From Rosa chinensis (Eukaryota; Streptophyta; Magnoliopsida; Rosales; Rosaceae), in the NCBI RefSeq assembly GCF_002994745.2, contig NC_037091.1:6906001-6970000 (forward strand): a stretch of DNA of 64,000 nt. The letters run 5' to 3'. Positions 22,236 to 35,110 of the stretch are shown here, piece by piece. The notes under the pieces were generated by a model that was not told the DNA's origin, ran no database searches, and saw only the letters and a program-made list of their open reading frames with translations. A program made the position numbers and the translations under genes. Every line of letters begins with the position of its first letter. The first letter of the stretch is position 1.

Positions 22236-22331
22236 GTGGGTTTTGGAAATACAGCGGAGATTTTTGGAGATTTGGGGAAGCGGGCAAAAACATAAGAAGG
22301 AAATCTGGCGCGCTTTTGCTTTTATATTAAA

Positions 22332-25300
22332 CTAGAAAAAGGTGCCCGCGCGCTACTGCAGGTTTTATTGTCAATCGATCCAATTATAATAATGCATTCT
22401 TGTTAGGTTATTTTTGATAAAAATAAAAAATAAAAATAAAGACTAAAATGTGTAATATAGTTGTGAAAATATTGATCTACATTACAATTTTGATATACTC
22501 TTATATTTTAATAACAATTGGAATTGTTTGAAATGAAGAAGTTTTGAACATGAAGAAATATATAATTAAGGAAGTAACCCAAGGATAGGATCCTTAATCT
22601 TACACAATCAAATAACCCTGCATGGCACTCTCTTAACATTACAAAAGATCTAATACAAATTCATAGACATCTCTAGTATGACCTGTACCTCCAATATGCT
22701 CTTGATCCTCTCCTACCGCCCATTCCATAACCCCACTGCAGATTAAGATTACACAATGTAATATGTTAATAACTGATCTGAATTACAAATAAAAAATTCC
22801 ATCCTTTAGCTTAAAGAGATTAACCAAAAACAAACCATAATGCTAAACTTAGCAATGAAAAAATCACATACAGCAGACACGAACCTACTCTTTTCGTGAA
22901 ACTTTTTGTGGTCACTATCTCTCACAAACATGATAGAGCATTAATATTATAAACTACACTGCAATCAACCACTCTGTGGAAACCCTTATTCGATAAATTA
23001 TCTTATATTCATGAAGAAAGATCTTCCAAACTTATGAAAGCCATCAGGTGAAGTGGTGAACATACTATAGAATTCATATATTCAAAATCCAGACTTCCAT
23101 ACATCCTGCCATATGGGTGCATAGCACCACCATACTACATTTAATTCTCCACCAAAAAAAATAATAATAATAAACAAATAATTTTTTTTGTGACAGAACA
23201 GCTTCTTTCCAGTTTTGGCCAATGTTCCTTTCCGCAGAAAGCAAAATATGCAATGGTAAATTACATTTGATCAATGATCATACATATATCTCTAAGAATT
23301 AACAACAGAATTGGGTCCACAACCAAGCTATTATGTGTGTGTACTATGTGCACAAAAAAATGCAATTTGAAACAGATACAGATAAACAATAAAAAAATAA
23401 TGTCCAAACACTCAAAAGCTACTTTTGTAGTTTTTCAGATTACCATAACACTCTTAAACATATAATGAGGATATAATGACCGCATATATAAGTATCACAA
23501 TGGAGTTTCAATAAAGGGCAACAGCTTTGAAAAGCATATGATCATCCACGTTATGGATCAAATTCCATAAGAGAAAAGAATTCTATCAAAAACATTAGGC
23601 ATACAAAATATCCATACTCAACTGCTATAAGCACCCTACCCATCGCTGTTACCACATTCAGTTCTCAACTGGTAGTGTTAAAATCCCAAGCCCCCTACCC
23701 CCAAATATATTAAACTTATATGTGCTCTCCCTTAAGAAGGACATACGTACTGCTATATTCAAACAACAAAGAAAACAATATGCTACTTGTTTCGCGATGA
23801 TCATGAACTAATAACCACATCAAACATACAAAAATATTTGATCCATTTAATCAAATCTCATCAAAATTGATAAAAATTGATTCTTCAAAGTTAGCCAAAC
23901 AGTAGATAAAGCATAAGCTAAATTAGTCCCAGATACAAAAACAAACCATTTAAATTTGTAATAAGTCCAATTTCTCTATTGGTTATGAATTAAGATTAAC
24001 TGTCAAATAGATTCAAAGACAGCAAATTGATTTCTAAATCAGTAATAAAACATGGATATGTTGGACCTCCAAATGTTGAATAATCACCAAATTCATACAC
24101 TGCAGGTCTTTCTCTATTTCAATTCTTCTACATTGCCAAAGATTAGCAGAACTCAGAAAATCAAATCAAGAATGAGTATCAGTATACACTTCTTAAGCAC
24201 ATGGTCGCGGTTGTGAAGATCTATACATTGCAGCACAGAATTTAGACAAACAAACACAGATGGAGTCATCAAGTTACAGATTCATTTGTAGTCAATGTAT
24301 TTTCAAAGAAATGGAAACTGAACAAAACAAAGGTGCAGTAAGCTTCAAAAGCTTCTATGAATTGGATTAGTAAGTGCTTATGATTCTTTTCTGAATAGAT
24401 ACAAAATCCCATACAGATAACTCTAGAAAATCCAGACTTAATTTAATTAAAATACTTCAAAGGTAAAGATTGATTTGTGAGATCGTCAAACCCATAGAGC
24501 AATAACCCTGTTTCATATACCATCTTTAAGCATAAGAAGAGTTCCTCAACATCATATAATCTCACACCAGCAGACCAACTCATTTCAGTTTTCTACTCTA
24601 CTGTGGCCATGGCTTTAAAATTGTACTAAAAAGTTGAAAACTTACAACTTCAAAGAAATTAATCCTCTAGAGTTCTAAGAAAAAGAAACCTTATCAAAAA
24701 ATTTCTAAAGATTTAAACTTGAGCATGATTTCTCTAACAATTCTCATGTTAAATTCAACAAAAGTCTAGACAGCAAGAACACTTACCAAATGAGGTCTTC
24801 TTTGCCGAATCTATTCCTGCACAAAAAAATAACATGCATCAAGTAAAAACCCAGAACCCGCCCACCTAATTACCCTAATCAAAAGCAACTGGAGAAAAGG
24901 AACAAAAGCAAAGCATCGATGATTTGACCACAATTACCTTGATCAAAATCCAAATTCGCAAATCGCAAGCAGCAAAGCTCATTCTGATGCCAAAAAAAAA
25001 AAAATCAAAAAATTATAAAAACCCCAAAAAAGAAATTGGTGAGAAAGAGCTTGCAATAATACCTGGGTTGCACCATCAAAAACTCCTCCAAACGACGACT
25101 CTATCTCTCGATCATGGAGGAAAACATTGATGTAACAATCGGTTGTAGCTGGGTTGCACCGATACGTACCCTCTCTCTCTCTTTTTCTCTCGACTGCTTT
25201 CTTTCTGCTTCTCATTGTCGGTCAGGGAATAAGATCAGAGAGAATGAGAAATTGTGGAGGGACAATCCACTGAACAAGCCAAAACAAACCCGGAGATGAG

Positions 25301-25755
25301 TTCGCTTGTTCAGAACTAATAGTATAGGGCCACAATGAGTGAATTCCTAAAGAAATTGTATTGGGTACCTGAAATTAGAGGAGATTATGAGCAGAAAGAA
25401 AGAAAGCAAATCCAAATTCACATATGAAAAGCAATGAACCTAACTCTCTCAATGTCGTTTATATGGCTGTAGAAAACACGGAGGAATCAGTAGTGGCACG
25501 ATTAGGATCAACGATTTGGGTATTTGGGTGTAACAGTAGAGGTCGGTGTAAACAGATGCTTCCCTAACAAAGAGATACAGTAGAAGGTTGAGGTCGGTGT
25601 AAGTAGAGGCTTCCCGAACAACTGAAAACATATATTTGTAGGACGATGGCAACACCGTAAGTTGAGGGAAAACAGAGGACAAAAGCGTCATTTCTCACCC
25701 CCCCCCCTCCCCCCTATGAACAGTAAAATAAATAGTGCATGACCTTTAGTATATG
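22332..25755 (-). mobile_element. Helitron-like element H0
   Basis: Its 3' end on the minus strand has the Helitron layout: stem half CCTGC, 8-nt loop, GCGGG, 9 nt, CTAG at 22332-22335, followed by T. The 5' end is placed near 25755, where ATATACTAAAG is shared with the other copies. No Rep/helicase frame is visible, so it is non-autonomous. Its last 400 bp are closely similar to H1. Exon-like pieces on the minus strand, such as 22690-22740 (WGYGMGGRRGSRAYWRY then stop) and about 25063-25150 (ESSFGGVFDGATQ then GT), may be captured host exons of unknown origin. Confidence 0.6.
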
Positions 25756-26917
25756 CTAGTAACATTTGCCCGCGCTTTGCTGCGGGAATTACTATTATAT
25801 GTTACTGGGATAAAATTACATAGCAGAATGTTTCTATTGTACACCTTCATTTAATCATCCTTTAAACATGTTACACGAATTTCTCAGTGGAATCAATAAC
25901 TTCAAATCAAACTTGGTATGTATTGTCTAATAAAGCAATAGATGAAAGACAATAATGAGAACCGTTTGATGATGGATGTTGGCTTGAAAATTAGCAGTTT
26001 GCCTTGTTGTTATACAAAGACATGAGCGCTACTCACTACCTCTACACGAAGTAGAATGGTCTGCTTAGAGATAACCAAGGCATTTGTTGACTGTGCCAAA
26101 GACAGTAGAAACCATGGTCATCAAATGCTGAGTAGTCAACAAACTTGTAAAATAGTGTCAACATTAATAAAAAAACACATGCTACTGAATCAATTCAGTG
26201 CTAATATTTACAGTTGGATCAAATTTTCAGTCGCTAAAGTTAGATAAAGAAAAAAAGAAATAGTAAGGAGAAACAAAGAAAAGAAAAACTTGTCTTTGAA
26301 AATGATTGAATGTTAGAAAGGAAATTCATTTGATGTGAGAAAGAAGATCACAAATTCAACTAAAACATAGATTTAGTTACTTGACTAACCTAGAGAGCAA
26401 CCTCTGTAAGTAGAGATCCTCAAATAATCTCAGACTTGAAGCTGTTCTATTGTGCTGCACTGAATCAGTAATCGAAGAGAGAAGAGTGAACCCCATCAGT
26501 GTAATGTGGGCTTTCCTTCGTCATTTCTTTTTTCAAAACGCATAATATTCTGATGCAGAATCAATAATCTTATGGGTTGGAGAAACTACAGTAGTATCTT
26601 GCTTATTTGTCTTTAATACATAAGTTTGAATTGGGAGAAGCATTTCCATGCCAAGGCTTAAAACTAAAACAGAGTTCCATGTCTTGGCAACTCATACCTT
26701 CTAAGTAACACAGTCCGATGTCCATATACAAATGCTTTGCAAGGTCCTTTTCAATATCATCTCATATTCCCTTTATGTTTTTCCTATATCATGCACAAAA
26801 AATCTAGCAAAACTTAGATAGCAATAACATAACTCACCAAAGTTAGTGAGCAAACTTAGCTATTGTATGCAACTTACCACAAAACACAAATATAGTTGCA
26901 GAAACTGACCACTCTGG

Positions 26918-27027
26918 CTTGTTTTAGGCTTCCAAATAACCTCAATGCAAGCTTTTTCAGGATTTTCATTCTTCTTTGTCCCTGCTTTGGGTCGATAAAC
27001 TGCGGCAAGAAATTTGGTACCCCCTAT
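26918..27027 (-). other. Exon-like fragment, origin unknown
   Basis: Open frame GTKFLAAVYRPKAGTKK... followed by ACIEVIWKPKTSQSGQ, preceded on the minus strand by a TATAG acceptor. Its composition is codon-like against AT-rich surroundings. No family recognised. It sits inside H1, so gene capture is the simplest reading. Confidence 0.35.
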
Positions 27028-29061
27028 AAAAATCAAAGACCCAATTAGAAAACAAACTCAAATTTAGAGCACAAAGCCCAGAAAGAAAGAGAAAATACTG
27101 AACAGAGAGAGAGAAAGAGAGAGGGACAATTTCTGGTGTAAGTTTGCAATGTTATCAAAAGTATAATAACAGATACCAATAGCTGCAGTGATTAATCATT
27201 TTATCAATCAAGGGAGAAACCTTACATAAATTTTATTGATTTCATATTTGGTGGCAAACTGTAACAGAACATATATCTGGAATATTAACTTTCATAGTTG
27301 TATCTCTTGATCTTCTGCTTGCTTTTCGTCACCTTTGGTGACCTGCTGAAGGGATTTAGATAGGGTTTAGGCGTGCACGTAATTTTTCTCTTCTTATGAC
27401 ACAGTCTAAGTAAGTGAAGAATTATGAATCAATATAAAAAATTACATGTTGAAGTCCTTCATTGTTCAAAATAAATTGTGGTCATAGCCAATCACTATGA
27501 CATGCAATTGGTTTCCGTACTGGTGGTACAATAAGATATCCGACTTTGGGATATGGCAGAGGAAGCTGTAGAAAAGGTAATAACAAAAAAATAGTTGAGA
27601 AATAAAACATATAACAAAAAATATCGAAATCAGCTAACAAAAAATCAAAATTCAAAATGAATTAGGGACAAAAAAAAGGAAAAAGGATGAAAATAGAGAA
27701 ATTAGTATGTCTTTACCTTAGTAGCATCTTCACTAAAAATCAGAACTTAAAACCTGCATATACGGCAGAGAACCCCAAAAGCATTGTCAAAGTCATAGTC
27801 CTCAGTTGATAATCTAATGAAGAACTTATTATAAAGAGAAAGACAAAGAAAAGTTCAACTTAAAAATGAATTAAAGTTATAACCTGTGGCACTGTATTTC
27901 CACTATTTAATACAAACAATGCTTTGTTAACTATATGCTATATAACAAATATTGTGGTCTTCCTTTGTTCTCTTGATTTCACAGTGCGAAAAAGCTTTGG
28001 CTTCTGTAGATATTCAAAAGCTACAACAGATACTTTAATTAACAAAACAAAGAAAGAAAAAAGCTTTTTGTTTTGATAAATTGGAAAATTTTGGTAATCA
28101 ATCATTTTGAAGATAGCTTAACTTAATTCTTTCCAATCAATCTCAAAAACCAAAATATCAGTATCTACATTTCGATACATATTTTCTATACTTAAGGTTC
28201 AAATTTCAGAAGGAAAGAGTTTTGGATGTATTTGAGTATCAGTAATAGTACATAGGGCAGTATTACATATTTGAGTATAAATAGACAGAGGCTCACTCTC
28301 AAATTGAAACCCTGGAACTTTGACTGCAGCTGCTGTCTTTGCCTTATACATGCACAAAAGGGTTCATCAAAATTAAAATCCTTTAGGAGTTGACAAAGCA
28401 CAAAGAAAAAGTGAATGTGGTGCTAGTGTCGCAGATTGAAGGAAACTTAATTATTAACATGTGCTTGGTATTAAAGTGTGGCCAACAAAAAATAATAATA
28501 ATAAAGTTAAAAGCTGTGAAGAGGTGGCGACATAGAAAGATCAAAGAAAAAGTGTTGACGGTGGCTGAGAACCCAATTGACCTCGTACTCAAATGATGAG
28601 CTGAAAACCCATGCTCATTAAATCGCACACAAAACCCTTAATCGAATAAAATCCCAAAAGCCCATACCGAACAAAATTGACCGAAAAATTTACATAAAGA
28701 AGTTACCTTTTATCAATTGAATCAGTTATCTATGAATCAATTCAAAACAAAACCAATCGCATGAAAAAATCAGAGCAATTGAAGCATGAACAAATCAAAC
28801 CTACCGACGGAAAAAAAACAATCCACTGAATAAGCCGATGAACAATCCAAAACAAAACCCAGACATGAATTCGCTTGTTCAAAACTGATAATATAGGACC
28901 ACAAAGAGTGAATTCCTAAACAAATTGTATTGGGTACCTGAGATTAGAGGAGATAATGAGCAGAAACAAAGAAAGCAATTCCAAATCCACATATCAAAAA
29001 GCAACAAACCGAACTCTCTCAATCTCGCTTATACAGCTGTAGAAGACGGTGGCACAATTGG

Positions 29062-30163
29062 TAGGGCTGGGATTTAGAACCGTAAAACCGACAAAACCGC
29101 ACCGAACCGGACCGAAAAACTCAGTTCGGTTCGGTTCTCCAATATATTTACTTAAGTTTTTTTCGGTTTGGTTCTGGAAGAAGCAAGTTCGGTTCGGTTC
29201 CGGTTCTTTTTTTTTTTTTGGTTGGGAACCGAAGGACATATGTCCTTGTATCATTGGAGGTTTGACCAAGCTTATTTCCCTAAAATAAACTCTGCTATAG
29301 GAGATCTCAACCCTATTTTATATACAAAAATGCAAACTTTCTCTTCTTTTCAGCTTTTCTCATCCCTTTCTCTCCGATCAAGATTCAGAACCCAAAAACT
29401 CCTCTCAAAACTTCTCTCTCTCTCTCTCTCTCCAAATTAAAAATTTGTTTGGCTTTGTACCAGTTTCAAATAACCAAAACTTATTTGAAATTTCACTGTT
29501 CTTCATCTTCACTTCTTCCCCAAACTCAAAGCTGAAAACCCACCACAGCTAGTGTCACCTACCAATACCATTCTCTATCTGGAGTAGAGAATCCGTCCAA
29601 ACAAAAAAAACTATTTCCTCCCTTGCTTTCTCCGATGGAGAATGAACCTTTTCTCTCCTCCCCACCCCCACTTGAACCCATCATTGAGGACCCTTATGAT
29701 TTCTATTTCAATCTCCCTCCTCCCCTCACCGACCCAATTGTGCTTCTCTTACAAGAACCCCCACACCAACATGATGAAATACACCAAGACCCATATCCCT
29801 CTTCATCGTCTTCCTCATCTTCCGGACCCCGGAATTCCCCGACCCGCAAACCCACCATTCTCCAGCGATGTAAGACCGCCCCGGCCATGGCTGTCATGCG
29901 TGACCTGAAGCCAAAGATGGCCCAGGTCCCCATTCAATCTAGCACCAAGAAGGCTGCTGCAAAGAGATGGAACTGGAAAATTGCCTGTTTCTAGGTTTTT
30001 TTTCTTCAACTTCATCAAGGAACCGTTGAAACAGGAAAACCGATCCGAAGGTTCTCGGTTCCGGTTCCCGTCGGTTCCGACACTGTCAACTACAACAACT
30101 GAACCGAAGTTCCCTTTCCGGTTCCAGCAAATTTTTGCATTTTCAGAACCGAATCCAGCCCTA
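29062..30163. mobile_element. hAT element carrying a protein-coding ORF
   Basis: Terminal inverted repeats TAGGGCTGGGATT (left) and TAGGGCTGGATT (right, read inward). The 8-bp target duplication has one mismatch: ACAATTGG at 29054-29061 and ACGATTGG at 30164-30171. Subterminal zones are packed with CGGTTCGGTT-type repeats. H0 carries the unfilled version of the site (near 25492-25517), which confirms the ends independently. There is no transposase; the interior holds a 119-codon ORF with a 5' leader, so it looks like a gene-carrying non-autonomous hAT. Confidence 0.88.
29635..29994 (+). CDS. Intact 119-aa ORF inside a hAT element
   Basis: Starts MENEPFLSSPPPLEPIIEDP and ends KRWNWKIACF with a stop at 29992-29994. 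Acidic and proline-rich N-terminus, a serine run (residues about 55-62), then a basic conserved-looking block (SPTRKPTILQRCKTAPAMAV) and a lysine-rich end. A CT-rich leader like a plant 5' UTR precedes it (29395-29634). A further in-frame ATG lies 4 codons upstream. I do not recognise the family; the RCKTAPAM block may be a useful search handle. Probably a host gene copy carried by the element; whether it is expressed is unknown. Confidence 0.5.
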   Translation: MENEPFLSSPPPLEPIIEDPYDFYFNLPPPLTDPIVLLLQEPPHQHDEIHQDPYPSSSSSSSSGPRNSPTRKPTILQRCKTAPAMAVMRDLKPKMAQVPIQSSTKKAAAKRWNWKIACF

Positions 30164-31439
30164 ACGATTGGGATCAACGATTTGGGTATTTGGGTGTAAC
30201 AGTAGAAGTCGCTGTAAATAGATGATTCCCGAAGAAAGAGATACGGACTAAGGCTGTAACTTCCCGAACAACTGAAAATAAATATTTGATATTTGTACAA
30301 CGATGGCAGCGCCGTAAGTTGAGGGAAAACATAGGGCAAAAGCGTCATTTCTTACCCCCCAAGAAGAACAGTAAAATGAATAGTGCAGGTGCTTTAGTAT
30401 ATAGTAAACTAGTAATAGTTGCCCGCGCTTTGCTGCGAGAGTTAACATTGTTAATCGATCCAGTTAGAATAATGCATTCTTGCTAGATTGTTTTTGATAA
30501 AAAAAAATGAAAAATAAAAATAAAAACTAAAATGTGTTCTATAGTTGTGAAAATATTGATTTACATTATTAGGTGCAATGTGTAATGTGCTCGTATAAGA
30601 TAAATAACAATTTTGATAAACTCACTCTTATATTTTAATAACAAATTTTAATAACAATTGGAATTGTTTGAAATGAAGAAGTTTAGAAGATGAAGAAAAA
30701 ATATAATCAAGGAAGTACCCCAGGATAGAATCCTTAATCTTACACAATTCAATTAACCATGCATGGCACTCTATTGACATTAGCCAAGGATAGTTTTCAT
30801 TTCCTTTTATTTTGTTCAGTTGATATATACTAATATATATGGCAGAACTTTAAAAAAAATAAATTAATTAAAAAAAAAAAAGACAGAACTGTAATTTCAG
30901 TTAAAATTCAAGGGCAAAATCCGTGCGATGCTGCGGAAATAAGTTTTTATATTTAGTATTTCAATTAAAAGATGTTATTATTTTACATATTACTTTTTAT
31001 AGAATTGTGAAAAAGAGTTTTATTCATGAAAACTCAAACCACCATATTTCATTCGTCCATAAACAATCTCCACTTTTAAAGTTTTGAGTAGGGGCGGGTG
31101 CTTTGACCAAGTTTATCTTTTTTTAAAATTTTTTTTTTTACAATTTAAAAAAAAAATGTTGGTGAGCTGTGAAAGTGTGAATTATTGGTAAGTTATAATC
31201 CAACATTGTAAAAATTATTGGTAAGTTATAATCCAATATTGTAAAAATTATAGGGAAATGATGCAAAAGGTCATATTAGAGTATGAAATGATAAAAAAAT
31301 CACCTAGTTTCCCACTTGATAAAAAGGTCCATAACAAATTGTTAGTAATATTAATATAGTCCTTATAAATAATGAGGTGATGTTAAAAAATGTCAATTTT
31401 TATTTTTTTTGATTCCAAGTATGTCCTTAAAGGCAATAC

Positions 31440-31834
31440 CCCCGTTTATAACTTTTCATTCAAAATAGATATTCTCTCTCTTTTGATCAGAAAGCTGATT
31501 CGATTTGATCGGAGATTCTCTGTTCAAGTTTCTCTCTCCGCCGCCAGCTTCCAATTGATCTTGGTCTCTCTACGACGATCTGAAATCTCAGTTTTGGATC
31601 TTCAATCCAAAGCTTTGTTCTCTTTTTCTCGATCTCTGGCACCATCGCTCTTCGCCTTGATCACGTCACTTTTTCTTCTTCTTCGTCTTCCGCCGTGATC
31701 AAGCCGAAACACGTCGCCCTTAGTGAGAATGGAAGGATTGAAATTGCAGGGATCAGATTATGAACAAGGCGAGGTCCTACTGGTTCAGCCAGAAGGCCAC
31801 CAAGGAGATCTCCTCCGTCGACGATGACATCAAG
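31440..31834 (+). pseudogene. First exon of a DUF538-family gene with its leader
   Basis: ATG at 31760 opens 25 codons, MNKARSYWFSQKATKEISSV then DDDIK, ending at a perfect donor (AAG|GTAAGC at 31834/31835). This matches the N-terminus of plant DUF538 proteins of the At5g01610 type (SFWISKKAKEEISN-like start). A CT-rich leader of about 300 bp precedes it, as in a real 5' UTR. I found no following DUF538 exons downstream, so it looks like a captured 5' piece. Function of the family is poorly known. Confidence 0.6.
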
Positions 31835-33420
31835 GTAAGCTCACTTCTCTCTCCATTTTGATTCAACTTGTTTGATCTGGTTTCGCGATCTTGAATTGTT
31901 GTGTTTTGGATCAGAAATTTGAATTCGTTAGCTACTTAATTGAGTCATTAGATTAATTCATTTAATTATTGTTTAATTGAATCTTAGGATGATTGATTTC
32001 CCTGTTATATGTGTTAAGATGATTAAATCTTAACTGTAACGCATGAACATTGTATGGTCTTGCTTCCCTTGTGGATGGGATTTTTGTTATAATTCATCAA
32101 CCAATTTCTTTGTATTGGCATGTTGTGCCTCATAATCTCCAAGCTAGTTACTTTCTGAGATTGTGGCTTCAAAACTGTGTAACCATAGAGGGAATGGAAA
32201 GGTCGTATTTGATGCTGCCAGCTATGTCATTTATTTAGCTCATTTTCAAACCTAACATGATTTTGTGGTGGTTCAAGTCTGGTGTGAGATGCTGATATAT
32301 TGTTCAACTTCTTTTCTTGATAATTATATGCAAGGGGGGTTATTAGTACGTTGCAGTATCTCTTTCCTTTATAGGCTTGTCAAAATTATGGATTGTTTCA
32401 CATCTTTAGCATATATTAGGCGTTGTCAAAACTAGGTACTAGAACATACATGCCAGGCCTAAAAGTGTTTTGAAGTGTGGCTCAATTGAAAATTATGTTT
32501 TTTGTTATGAGGGAAGTCTGTCTACATGAAGCTGTTGTTTTTTAGTGCTTGGAAGAATTATTGTTGATGCTTATCATTCTTTGAATTGGTTTAGTAGAAT
32601 TTTCAAACTAACGGGCATTGTTGGATCAATCATATTTAGGAACATAATCGGCTAACTTTGAGATAGCAGCTCTAGGGTTAACTGATTGATTTTGTTGTAT
32701 TCTTGCTTCCTTTTCTTGATTTCTTATTACCCGATGGTGGATTTAGAAGAGATATCAAGTGTGACTCAATTTAATCCTTGTCAATTGTCTCTGTTTGCAA
32801 GGAATTTATGATGATATGAACTTGGGATTTTACCTTGTTGCATATGATGACATTGGGGGCATTTCCTACCAAAAGGCTTGCGACTTGTCTAGTCACATTT
32901 GCAGTTTCACTCGGGTTATCAGTAAGCACCCAATCTTTTGGTCTACACGCCCTAATTTTTCCGAGTCTCTGTTTGTCCCAAAGGAAGAAAGTTTATATAA
33001 TAGTCGCATACATATTCGACAAAATGTCGTGGCAGATCACATTCACCAGCTCACAAGAATTGAAGTGGTCTCTCGGATTCTTTGAAGTTATCGGTTACTT
33101 AATACTTTTACACCTAATAGGCTTTTTAATTGGCCTTCCATGACGCAGTAATTTCCTTTGTTGAAGTTAAGACATTATATAATAGGTTTACTGTAATCAT
33201 ATAGCCTGAATTTTGTCTCCAGCAATTTAGTTAATGAGTTTCAGAAACTATGTCATGTATTTTCTTTGCAAATGTAATGTATTTCCATCTAATTGTTTTT
33301 CAAATAAAGTGGTTATATCTATTTTAAGACAAGGATAGAGTCAAGCAACACTTTTGTATCTCTAGTGCATTTTCATAGATGGAATAAAGAGAAATCACTA
33401 GAATTTTGTTGGTGATTGTA
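31835..33420. other. Intron-like DNA without recognised genes
   Basis: T-rich plus-strand sequence that would be the intron after the DUF538-like exon. Frames at 32795-33143 are open for about 100 codons in two registers. One is hydrophobic (EVIGYLILLHLIGFLIGLP at its end) and could be a degraded membrane-protein exon, but I cannot assign it. Confidence 0.35.
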
Positions 33421-33429
33421 CACTTTTTT

Positions 33430-35110
33430 GTAAAGTCACTGTTATATTCATGTCACTAGCAGGTTATATTGCATGTCACTGACCAAGTCACTATCAATCT
33501 CTGACCAAGTAACTGTTAACCTCAAGTCGCTGACAATGTCACTGTTATATCCATGTCACTGACCAAGTTACTGGCCAGGTCCCTAGTTAGTGAGGTCACT
33601 GGCCAGGTCACTGTTAACCTCAAGTCACTAGCTATTTCACTGTTAATCACATGTCACTAACCAAGTAACTGACCATGTCACTAACCAAGTAACTGTCAGT
33701 AGCCAAGTCACAAGTTAATAGCCAAGTCACTGTTAATCACATGTCACTAACTAAGTAACTGACCATGTCACTAACCAAGTAACTGTCAGTAGCCAAGTCA
33801 CAAGTTAATAGCCAAGTCACTATTAATCACATGTCACTAACCAAGTAACTGACCATGTCACTAACCAAGTAACTGTCAGTAGCCAAGTCACAAGTTAATA
33901 GCCAAGTCATTGTTAATCACATGTCACTAACCAAGTAACTGACCATGTCACTAACCAAGTAGTCACAAGTTAATAGCCAAGTCACTAGACCTGTAAATGG
34001 ACCGGATTTTGATCCGGACCCGCTTCAGATCCGTAGCTATTAAACGGGTTTGGATCGAACATTTTGATCCGTTGATCCGTTAATGATCCGAATCCGTTAA
34101 CCCGTTTAATAAACGGATCGGATTTGGATTTAGGTCCGTCGATTCGATCCGTTAATGATCCGACCCATTTTAGTAATAAAAAAATATTATTTTTTATTAA
34201 TATATTTTTTTTAAAAAAAATATAAAATATAAAATATAAAATATTAAAGATTTCTAATATTACTTTTTTGCAGAAATCTAAGAGGCAGTCTTCGTAATTT
34301 TATTTTTGATAATGTAATTTTATTTTTGGTGATACTCTTCATGTAGATCATGTTATTTTAATATTTTATTAATATCTTATGAGATATTATGATATAAATT
34401 TAATATTACTATTTAAAATTTAAAAATATTTGAAATTATAAACGGATCGGATTAGCGGATCGGGTATCCGTTAATCCGACGGATACGGATTTGGATCGAG
34501 GTATCAATGATCCGCCGGGTTAACGGAGCGGGTTTGGATCGAATTTTTTTTTTAGTAAACGGATTTGGATTTAGGTCGATCCGATCCGAACCCGGTCCAT
34601 TTACAGGCTTACAAGTCACTGTTAATCACATGTCACTAACCAAGTAACTGACCATGTCACTAACCAAGTAACTGTCAGTAGCCAAGTCACAAGTTAATAG
34701 CCATGTCACAATCATGAGCATGTCACTAACTAAGTAACTGACCATGTCACTAACCAAGTAACTGTCAGTAGCCAAGTCACAAGTTAATAGCCAACTCACC
34801 ATTAATCACATGTCACTAACTAAGTAACTGATCATGTCACTAATCAAGTAACTGTCAGTAGCCAATGACCTGGCCAGTGACTTAGTCAATGACATGAGTA
34901 TAAGTGTCTAATAGTGACATGGTCACTGACATACAATGTGACTTAGCCAGTAACTTGATCAGTGACATATTCATGACTGTGATATGACCAGTAACTTCAC
35001 CAGTGACATAGTCAATAACTTAAGGTTAACAATGACTTTGCCAGTGACCTCACTAACTAAGTACCTGGCCTGGCCAATGACTTAGTGACATGTGTATTAA
35101 GTGTGTAACA
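33430..35110. repeat. 90-bp-period minisatellite bounded by inverted repeats
   Basis: Central units start at TGTTAATCACATGTCACTAA at 33641, 33731, (33821), 33911, an exact 90-bp spacing. Each unit is built from shorter CAAGTCACT/CAAGTAACT words. Outer parts are inverted relative to each other: the stretch around 33545-33625 reappears reverse-complemented at about 35018-35095 (GTTAGTGAGGTCACTGGC versus GCCAGTGACCTCACTAAC). So it is a tandem array capped by inverted repeats, resembling a foldback-type element. A hAT element splits it at 33986-34611. Confidence 0.85.
33986..34611. mobile_element. hAT MITE inside the minisatellite
   Basis: Ends TAGACCTGTAAATGGACCGG and, read inward from the right, TAAGCCTGTAAATGGACCGG. 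Perfect 8-bp target duplication CAAGTCAC at 33978-33985 and 34612-34619. Subterminal zones repeat GATCCG/CGGATC words (GATCCGTTAATGATCCG). No coding capacity. Confidence 0.92.

Larger units (their letters stand above)
25756..30408 (-). mobile_element. Helitron-like element H1
   Basis: 3' end on the minus strand: CCCGC, 8-nt loop, GCGGG, 9 nt (CAAATGTTA), CTAG at 25756-25759. The base after CTAG is C, not the usual T, because it abuts H0 directly. The 5' end lies near 30400 with ATATACTAAAG. It contains a hAT element at 29062-30163. A minus-strand exon-like piece at about 26918-27027 (FLAAVYRPKAGTKKNENPEK with an acceptor AG before it) may be captured host sequence that I cannot name. Confidence 0.6.

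Noticed and set aside
33430..35110. CRISPR-like repeat array
   Set aside because: Units are contiguous tandem repeats with no unique spacers, in a plant nuclear context.
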